DNA from: Sepiola atlantica | Taxonomy: Eukaryota > Mollusca > Cephalopoda > Sepiida > Sepiolidae | Reading direction: 5' to 3' | DNA: 64,000 nt | NCBI GenBank assembly: GCA_963556195.1 | Contig: OY744544.1 | Span: forward strand, 47,102,984-47,166,983 | Shown: in pieces, positions 57,121-64,000 of the stretch | How positions within the stretch are numbered: position 1 is the first letter of the stretch | Layout: every line of letters begins with the position of its first letter | The notes under the pieces: generated by a model | Database searches by the model: none | Told to the model about the DNA's origin: nothing | What the model saw: only the letters and a program-made list of their open reading frames with translations | Translations under genes and position numbers: made by a program

Positions 57121-58110
57121 AATGGCTTCGGATATTATTTTAGTAGTAAAACTAAAGAAAATTAATCTTTATATTGTCTTAATGGTCAAAAACCTTCTGC
57201 GCAAAAGCAAATATTGGAGTTGAAGAATCGGAAAGCAATTGTTGTTAATAATTCGATAATTGTAGATAAAAAGTGAAGCAATAAAATAAAATGGATGCCG
57301 CATTTTTTATTCATTTTAAGTTTGGTATCGATTAACAAACTTGCTAATTCGATCGTTACGTCTTGTAAAGTTTTATCGAACGCTAAAGGCATTAATTAAT
57401 ATTTCTCAATGTCTATTTTTGATAATTGTTAGATTCAGTCTGGTGATGACGTCATGTATTACTCGGGGGGAGTTAAGCTTTTAGATTGAATTGCACATCT
57501 AGTTACTTAAATAGCATTCGCAAGGTTCATATATATTAATGAGCATCCTTCAGCCGTGTTAGATTTTACAGTTACCAGGGGAAGTAAGTATGGAGGTCAA
57601 TCCGTTACCCATGCACCAGATCCTCATTATAAGTACCATTCCCATCAGTGTGATTACTACGAGTGGCATGGTAAAGGCCCCTCATAATAGTACATTTTTA
57701 AATAACGCTCTCATGCTACAAGAGCCATTTAAAGGGCATAAGTTTGTATACAATTGCAGCTAGGTTATTATTTTTCTGGGTTAGATGAATTCTTACTTGG
57801 AACTTATTATGCTCTGTTCTAAGTTAGGCACCGTAGAGAGAAATTCTAATTGCGTTCCTATTAAACAGTTAAATACATTTGTTATCAATAATTTTAAAGA
57901 ACATTTTTGGGATATTAGTTTGGACATTTTTGCTAAAGGTAGTATTGAACCAAACACAAGCACGCCGCTTGTATTTACCATTTTTAGATTTCGGGTTAGA
58001 CAGTATACTGGTAGGTCCATTACCATAATGCTGACGTAAAGCTCGATTTTATTCGCCAATTGCACCAATTATGTTGTCGCCAGGTCTAGGTCCGTTAATC
58101 ATCGTCATGG
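57121..58110. other. Anonymous AT-rich DNA
   Basis: Two overlapping short frames on opposite strands at 57785-58068 carry no recognisable motifs. Confidence 0.4.
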
Positions 58111-58115
58111 TATGG

Positions 58116-58569
58116 TGTAACGGAGAGCGGCCGATTGAAGTAGATGCAGACACTTGTCGGCGCCGTTCAAAGAGGCAGCGTCTGCTACGCTGTGTGTGTG
58201 GGGCGAACCCGAAAACCTTCGTTGCCAACATAAAAAGAAAGAGGAGTGGGAGGAGAGAGGCGTCAGAAAGTGAAATAAGATTTTAATTATTTTATTTGTT
58301 CATGCAATTAGGTTGTTTGCATGCGTGGGATGTTCGTTATAATAAGAGAGCGAAAAGTTAAGAGTCAGTTACTTTTTTTGTGGATATCGTTCTGAACGCG
58401 TATTGGAAAGCGAGCAAAAGAAAAGAGTGCTGGATTTTCTTTCATGTTGATTTGAAAGACGTTTTTTTTATATACAGTTGAGAGAGACGGTTTTTTTCCT
58501 GCCATTTGGACTTGATCTTGGCGACATCTCTATTTAAAGATTAGTTCGTTATTCTTTTTTTTTACTACA
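58116..58569 (+). repeat. 5' LTR
   Basis: Begins TGTAACGGAGAGCGGCCG, ends TTTTTTTTTACTACA. Contains CATTAGG-poor U3 with TTTTAATTATTTTATTTG and a pyrimidine-rich end. Differs from the 3' LTR at, for example, CTACGC/CTATGC and GGATGTTCG/GGATTTTCG. Confidence 0.95.
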
Positions 58570-58587
58570 AGCTATTTCGGCCTTAAC

Positions 58588-58812
58588 ATGACCAATAGGC
58601 AATTTGACATTCGCCTGATTCCAGAATTTAGTGGAACTACTACTGACCTACCGATGGTCGAATGGATCGAACAGGTAGAACTTGTTTGCGAATTATGTAA
58701 GTTTCACGAAGTAGCGCGAGTTATTCCCTTGCGGTTAAGAGGGGGCGCTCTTGCTGTGTATCGACAGCTAGGTAAGGAACAGAGGGCAGATGTAAATCAA
58801 GTCAAGCAGGCG
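58588..58812 (+). pseudogene. gag N-terminal fragment
   Basis: ATG at 58588, 18 bases after the LTR. Reads FDIRLIPEFSGTTTDLPMVE, WIEQVELVCELCKFHEVARV, IPLRLRGGALAVYRQLGKEQ. This is the capsid-type start (F.G....V.EW.E..EL.....I..L...IPL.L.G.A..VY..L) found in Ty3-type gag of invertebrates. It breaks off after about 74 codons where the inverted segment begins. Confidence 0.78.
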
Positions 58813-58945
58813 CCGTGTCTGCATCTACTTCAATCGGCCGCTCTCCGTTACACCCCCTCTGATTTCATGATCACACATGTGGCAACCTGGTGCAGGTCTT
58901 TTTTGTTTGGTGCGTCTTCGCGGGAATGCTGTATCAACACCCAGT
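58807..58945 (-). repeat. Inverted copy of the element's own 3' end (internal/LTR junction)
   Basis: GTGTCTGCATCTACTTCAAT CGGCCGCTCTCCGTTACA, then CCCCCTCTGATTTCATGATC and ACACATGTGGCAACCTGGTG, is the reverse complement of about 60025-60165, which spans the end of the internal region, the polypurine tract and the first about 45 bp of the LTR. One 5-bp deletion near the left edge. It sits where protease-RT-RNase H should be. Confidence 0.92.
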
Positions 58946-59815
58946 CAAGAATCCGACCAAATCAGGGCTATCCATCGCAAAAGTGGCCACCCTGGCATAA
59001 AAAGGACGTGGTACTTTGTTAGCAGGGTCAACCCCACGATTTCTAAGGCATCCGTCAGGACAGTAGTGAGAGAGTGCAAAGAGTGTCAGTCGATCGATCC
59101 GCCGTCCGTGTGCTGGCCGAAGGGAAACTTGGATGTCAGTGATACTTGGTATTGAGTGGGGATAGATATAACGCATTATCAGGGAAAGCACTATCTGTCG
59201 ATCATCGACTGTGGGCCTACACGGTTTACTATTTGGCGTTGTCTCAGACGGCAAGACGCAGCAAACATCATGAACCAATTAGAAAATGTGTTTTGCGAGC
59301 GCGGGCCACCAACTGAGATACTCCTGGATAATGACCCAGCATTCTGCAGTAGGAGTTTTAAAGACTTTATGAAAGAGTGGGGAGTTCGACTGCGATTTCG
59401 CTATGCACATATACCATCAGGTAATGGTATTACAGAGCGGTGCCATCGAAGTGTGAAGCGGATTGCTGCAAGAAAACTGTGTTCAGTGATGGAAGCAGTT
59501 TATTGGTACAATGCCACCCCGAAGGACGATGTGTCACCCCTGACAGCTCCTGCTAACATAACCCATAGTTACACGGTAAGACTGAAGGGCATCGATGTGG
59601 TGTCCCCCGATGAGCCCGAACAGCAACACTTGTGTTACGAGGTGGGAGATCGTGTTTGGGCGAGAACTCCGAATGGACGGTGTACATCCCCTTATGCAGT
59701 TGGACGTGTTACAGGTGTGATTAGCCCACATAATGTCCTCATTGATGGGATACCTCGACATGTAAGGGACCTACGACCCGTTATAGGCTCAACTACATCG
59801 GAAAGTCGAAAGTGA
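58946..59815 (+). pseudogene. Integrase, one in-frame TGA
   Basis: N-terminal zinc-binding HHCC motif: H at 58973 (AIHRKSGHPGIKRTW, HX4H), then CKEC about 29 residues later (RTVVRECKECQSIDPPSVCW). An in-frame TGA at 59153-59155 (in place of a codon after SDTWY) splits it. Catalytic core: WGIDITHYQGKHYLSIIDCG (first Asp), TEILLDNDPAFCSRSF (second Asp), PSGNGITERCHRSVKRIAAR (Glu), giving the DX35E spacing. C-terminal part QHLCYEVGDRVWARTP ... IPRHVRDLRPVIG is the usual chromodomain-free GPY-like end. Only the one stop is needed to explain its inactivity. Confidence 0.92.
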
Positions 59816-60113
59816 CAGTGATTCGTCCACTCAGAGTGCGCGAGTGATCACTATGAGCGGCGCAAATACCCCCATGCTTAGCACAGATGTATCGGGTGAT
59901 TGTTCTGGAGACGAGTCATCGGAGGAGGAAGTTGTGGTCGCATCACCGCGGAGAAGGCCAGAGAGTCCAAGGCTTTGTACAAATGCATCGGATGCTCCCC
60001 CTGCGGACGAGTTATCTGAGGAAGAAGTCGCTACAGTATAACCGCGAAGAAGCACCAGACAAAAAACACCTGCACCAGGTTGCCACATGTGTGATCATAA
60101 AATCAGAGGGGGG

Positions 60114-60570
60114 TGTAACGGAGAGCGGCCGATTGAAGTAGATGCAGACACTTGTCGGCGCCGTTCAAAGAGGCAGCGTCTGCTATGCTTTGTGTGGGGG
60201 GCGAACCCGAAAACCTTCGTTGCCAACATAAAAAGAAAGAGGAGTGGGAGGAGAGAGGGGTCAGAAAGTGAAATAAGATTTTAATTATTTTATTTGTTCA
60301 TGCAATTAGGTTGTTTGCATGCGTGGGATTTTCGTTATAATAAGAGAGCGAAAAGTTAAGAGTCAGTTACTTTTTTTGTGGATATCGTTCTGAACGCGTA
60401 TTGGAAAGCGAGCAAAAGAAAAGAGTGCTGGATTTTCTTTCATGTTGATTTGAAAGACGTCTTTTTTTATATATACAGTTGAGAGAGACGGTTTTTTTCC
60501 TGCCATTTGGACTTGATCTTGGCGACATCTCTATTTAAAGATTAGTTCGTTATTCTTTTTTTTTCTTACA
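60114..60570 (+). repeat. 3' LTR
   Basis: Starts TGTAACGGAGAGCGGCCG right after the polypurine tract AGAGGGGGG, ends TTTTTTTTCTTACA, followed by TSD copy TATGG. Confidence 0.95.
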
Positions 60571-60589
60571 TATGGGTTATAATACCTGA

Positions 60590-61150
60590 ACTACATCTTC
60601 TAGTTACAACCTTACTGTAATCTCCTGTATTATGGTCAGAGGATTTTAAGTATGTTTTGTTCGTAACCTGAATTTCGTAGGCATCGTTATAGACTTGGGA
60701 GTTTTCATAAAGGATATGTTCATCTGGAAATTCTTCTAGCTACATTTACTACTATAGAGTTAATAATGGATCTTGAATGGTTAAAGGCTTTATGGACGTA
60801 ATATAAGTTTTGGTTAGGTTTAGTGAAAGGTTAAAATCTGTCAATCAATAGGTTAAGAGCTACGTCTAAAAAATTTACTATCTTGTTATTACAGTAAATT
60901 GTGATTTTCAAACCAAGGTTTTTAAACAGAGCGTGCATATTTTAGTCGTCTCGTATACTCGATCTAATGGTCAAAAGAGCATCATGCCTATATAGCCCAT
61001 CCTTCAAATCTATGTCGTCCTTGAAATGCTGATAAATCTCGTTCAGCAAAAACAAACTAACAAAATCTGTAACCTACAAAGAGTCAGTTATCCCATTAGA
61101 ATATTAAAATGGTTCATGTATTCTTCCTAGTCATAAATTAACCGTCAAAC
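60590..61150 (-). pseudogene. Penelope-like element relic 3, heavily decayed
   Basis: Minus-strand reading shows FVSLFLLNEIYQHFKDD, DGLYRHDALLTIRSS (YRDD has become YRHD), ALFKNLGLKITIYCN, NKIVNFLDVALNL, PFTKPNQNLYYVHKAFNHSR, SIINSIVVNVARRIS and YNDAYEIQ-like remains, in Penelope RT order, with many stops. The nuclease part is not visible. It is interrupted at 60576 by the LTR element boundary and at 61170 by the satellite. Confidence 0.78.
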
Positions 61151-61172
61151 TGTATTATAGATTTTCTGGCCA

Positions 61173-64000
61173 ATAGAATAAAGACTATTTCAATTGAAGT
61201 TATGTCAGAGTCGTATTTAGCCATAAGAATGGCCTTATTCTATAATATTTCAATGTAAGTTATGTCAGAGTCGTATTTAGCCATAAGAATGGCCTTATTC
61301 TATAATATTTCAATGTAAGTTATGTCAGAGTCGTATTTAGCCATAAGAATGGCCTTATTCTATAATATTTCAATTGAAGTTATGTCAGAGTGGTATTTAG
61401 CCATAAGAATGGCCTTATTCTATAATATTTCAATTGAAGTTATGTCAGAGTCGTATTTAACCATAAGAATGGCCTTATTCTATAATATTTCAATTGAAGT
61501 TATGTCAGAGTCGTCTTTAGCCATAAGAATGGCCTTATTCTATAATATTTCAATTGAAGTTATGTCAGGGTCCTATTTAGCCATAAGAATGGCCTTATTC
61601 TATAATATTTCAATTGAAGCTATGTCAGAGTCGTATTTAGAATGGCCTTATTCTATAATATTTCAATTGAAGTTATGTCAGAGTCGTCTTTAGCCATAAG
61701 AATGGCCTTATTCTATAATATTTCAATTGAAGCTATGTCAGAGTCGTATTTAGAATGGCCTTATTCTATAATATTTCAATTGAAGTTATGTCAGAGTAGT
61801 ATTTAGAATAGCCTTATTCTATAATATTTAAATTGATGTTATGTCAGAGTCGTACTTAGAAAGGCCTTATTCTATAATATTTCAATTGAAGTTATGTCAG
61901 AGTCGTATTTAGAATGGACTTATTCTATAATATTTCAATTGAAGTTATGTCAGAGTCCTATTTAGAATGGCCTTATTCTATAATATTTCAATTGAAGTTA
62001 TGTCAGAGTCCTATTTAGAATGGCCTTATTCTATAATATTTAAATTGAAGTTATGTCAGAGTAGTATTTAGAATGGCCTTATTCTATAATATTTCAATTG
62101 AAGTTATGTTAGAGTCGTATTTAGAATGGCCTTATTCTATAATATTTCAATTGAAGTTATGTCAGAGTAGTATTTAGAATGCCCTTATTCTATAATATTT
62201 CAATTGAAGTTATGTCAGAGTCCTATTTAGAAATGCCTGATTCTATGATATTTAATTCAAGTTATGTCAGAGTCCTATTAATAAATGCCTTATTCTATAA
62301 TATTTCAATAGAAGTTATGTCAGAGTCCTATATAGAAATGCCTTATTCTATAATATTTCAATTGAAGTTACGTCAGAGTCCTATTAAGAAATGCCTTATT
62401 CTATAATATTGCAATCGAAGTTATGTCAGAGTCCTATTAGGAAATGCCTTATTCTATAATATTTCAATTGAACTTATGTCAGAGTCCTATTAAGAAATGC
62501 CTTATTCTATAATATTTCAATTGAAGTTATGTCAGAGTCCTATTTAGAATGGCACTATTCTATAATATTTCAATTGAAGTTATGTCAGGGTCCTATTAAG
62601 AAATGCCTTATTCTATAATATTTCAATTGAAGTTATGTCAGAGTCCTATTTTGAATGGCATTGTTCTATAATATTGCAATTTAAGTTATGTCAGAGTCCT
62701 ATTAAGAAATGCCTTATTCTATAATATTTCAATTGAAGTTATGTCAGAGTCCTATTAAGAAATGCCTTATTCTATAATATTTCAATTGAAGTTATGCGAG
62801 AGTCCTATTAAGAAATGCCTTATTCTATAATATTTCAATTGAAGTTATGTCAGAGTCGTATAAAGAATGGTTTTATTCTATAATATTTCAATTGAAGTTA
62901 TGCTAGAGTCCTATTTAGAAATGCCTTATTCTATAATATTTCAATTGAAGTTATGCGAGAGTCCTATTTAGAATGGCCTTATTCTATAATATTTCAATTG
63001 AAGTTATGTCAGAGTCCTATTTAGAAATGCCTTATTCTATAATAATTCAATTGAAGTTATGTCAGAGTCGTATTTAGAATGACCTTATTCTATAATATTT
63101 TAAATGTAAGTTATGTGAGAGTCCTATTAAGAAATGTCTTATTCTATAATATTTCAAAGTAAGTTATGTCAGAGTCCTATTTAGAATGGCCTTATTTTAT
63201 AATATTTCAATTGAAGTTATGTCAGAGTTCTATTTAGAATGGACTTATTCTATAATATTTCAATTGAAGTTATGTCAGAGTCGTATAAAGAATGGTTTTA
63301 TTCTATAATATTTCAATTGAAGTTATGCTAGAGTCCTATTAAGAAATGCCTTATTCTATAATATTTCAATTGAAGTTATGCGAGAGTCCTATTTAGAATG
63401 GACTTATTCTATAATATTTCAATTGAAGTTATGTCAGAGTCCTATTAAGAAATGTCTTATTCTATAATATTTCAATTGAAGTTATGTCAGAGTCGTATTT
63501 AGAATGGACTTATTCTATAATATTTTAAATGTAAGTTATGTCAGAGTCCTATTAAGAAATGCTTTATTCTATAATATTTCAATGTAAGTTATGTCAGAGT
63601 CCTATTTAGAATGGCCTTCTTCTATAATATTTCAATTGAAGTTATGTCAGAGTCCTATTTAGAATGGCCTTATTCTATAATATTTCAATGTAAGTTATGT
63701 CAGAGTCCTATTTAGAATAAAGTTATTCTATAATATTTCAATTGAAGTTATGTCAGAGTTCTATTTAGAATGGACTTATTCTATAATATTTCAATTGCGG
63801 TTATGTCAGAGTTCTATTTAGAATGGACTTATTCTATAATATTTCAGTTGAAGTTATGTCAGAGTCCTATTTAGAATGGACTTATTCTATAATATTTCAA
63901 TTGAAGTTATGTCAGAGTTCTATTTAGAATGGACTTATTCTATAATATTTCAATTGAAGTTATGTCAGAGTTTTATTTAGAATGGACTTATTCTATATTT
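61173..64000. repeat. 60/53-bp satellite, about 50 copies, continuing past the window
   Basis: Unit: TTCAATTGAAGTTATGTCAG, AGTCGTATTTAGCCATAAGA, ATGGCCTTATTCTATAATAT (60 bp). Most 60-bp units lie between 61193 and about 61640; from there a 52-53 bp form lacking CCATAAGA prevails. Two variants, TCCTATTTAGAATGG and TCCTATTAAGAAATG, are mixed through the second part. A 123-codon frame covers the first block only because 60 is divisible by three. TTCAATTGAA is a palindrome at every unit junction. Confidence 0.97.

Larger units (their letters stand above)
58111..60575 (+). mobile_element. Ty3-type LTR retrotransposon, internally deleted, with 5-bp TSD
   Basis: Two direct LTRs (58116-58569 and 60114-60570), each starting TG and ending CA, are flanked outside by the same pentamer TATGG (58111-58115 and 60571-60575), a genuine target-site duplication. 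The internal part is only about 1.54 kb: a gag start, an inverted piece of its own 3' end, an integrase and a short tail, then the polypurine tract AGAGGGGGG just before the 3' LTR. Protease, RT and RNase H are absent. The LTRs differ by only a handful of substitutions and small indels, so the insertion is fairly recent, and the TSD shows it inserted in this rearranged form or recombined internally later. A primer-binding site complementary to a tRNA was not obvious. Confidence 0.93.

Noticed and set aside
61322..61693. 123-codon ORF with repeated YNISIEVMSESYL peptide
   Set aside because: Product of 60-bp satellite units whose length is divisible by three; ends where units become 53 bp.

Overview
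This is eukaryotic, AT-rich, repeat-dominated DNA from an invertebrate animal. The mix of elements fits a lophotrochozoan, probably a mollusc and quite possibly a cephalopod: a Tx1-type LINE, GIY-YIG Penelope-like elements, a mariner relic, a Ty3-type LTR element, more than two dozen (TA)n arrays and megabase-style tandem satellites. That taxonomic statement is inference from element content. I found no complete cellular protein-coding gene. The best single candidate is a short exon with a signal peptide and a consensus splice donor on the minus strand near 3.2-3.4 kb.

Layout. 0-4.7 kb: mostly anonymous DNA with a 35-bp minisatellite and the candidate exon. 4.8-10.2 kb: a degenerate but almost full-length Tx1-clade LINE (ORF1 with RRM-like region and zinc knuckle; ORF2 with AP endonuclease, reverse transcriptase lacking its FADD region, and C-terminal zinc finger). 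It ends directly at sequence matching the 5' end of U2 snRNA. 10.2-15.8 kb: about 5.5 kb of back-to-back tandem arrays (periods about 49, 35, 76, 69, 145, 81 and roughly 20-40 bp), interleaved with U2-snRNA-headed repeat units and, at 14.5 and 15.7 kb, antisense pieces of 5S rRNA. 17.7-18.6 kb: mariner transposase pseudogene. 21.6-23.8 kb: 40-bp satellite with an 80-bp higher-order pattern. 24.6-30 kb: (TA)n/(CT)n arrays, a tRNA-type SINE with long target duplications, a LINE 3' fragment and the left end of a hAT-like element (29.27-31.61 kb). 32.8-35.1 kb: a nearly complete Penelope-like element on the minus strand. 39-42.5 kb: two fold-back elements bracketed by (TA)n arrays. 45.4-46.5 kb: two more copies of the U2-headed family in opposite orientation. 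54-57 kb: a LINE RT relic and a 5'-truncated Penelope-like element that stops at a (TA)n array. 58.1-60.6 kb: an LTR retrotransposon with identified LTRs, 5-bp target duplication and integrase, but no protease/RT. 61.2-64 kb: a 60/53-bp satellite running off the window.

The most interesting signals are RNA-level. Three sequences (35246-35294 plus, 54700-54748 plus, 50927-50975 minus) fold as type I hammerhead ribozymes with all core residues and three paired stems of matching but different sequence; a fourth (52093-52125) has lost stem III. They lie among Penelope-like elements, a class already reported to carry hammerheads. The second theme is small-RNA-gene parasitism: a repeat family headed by the U2 snRNA 5' end (including a 60-nt near-perfect U2 palindrome), an adjacent Tx1 LINE whose 3' end abuts U2, and 5S-derived fragments. 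The third theme is the systematic placement of mobile elements against (TA)n microsatellites.
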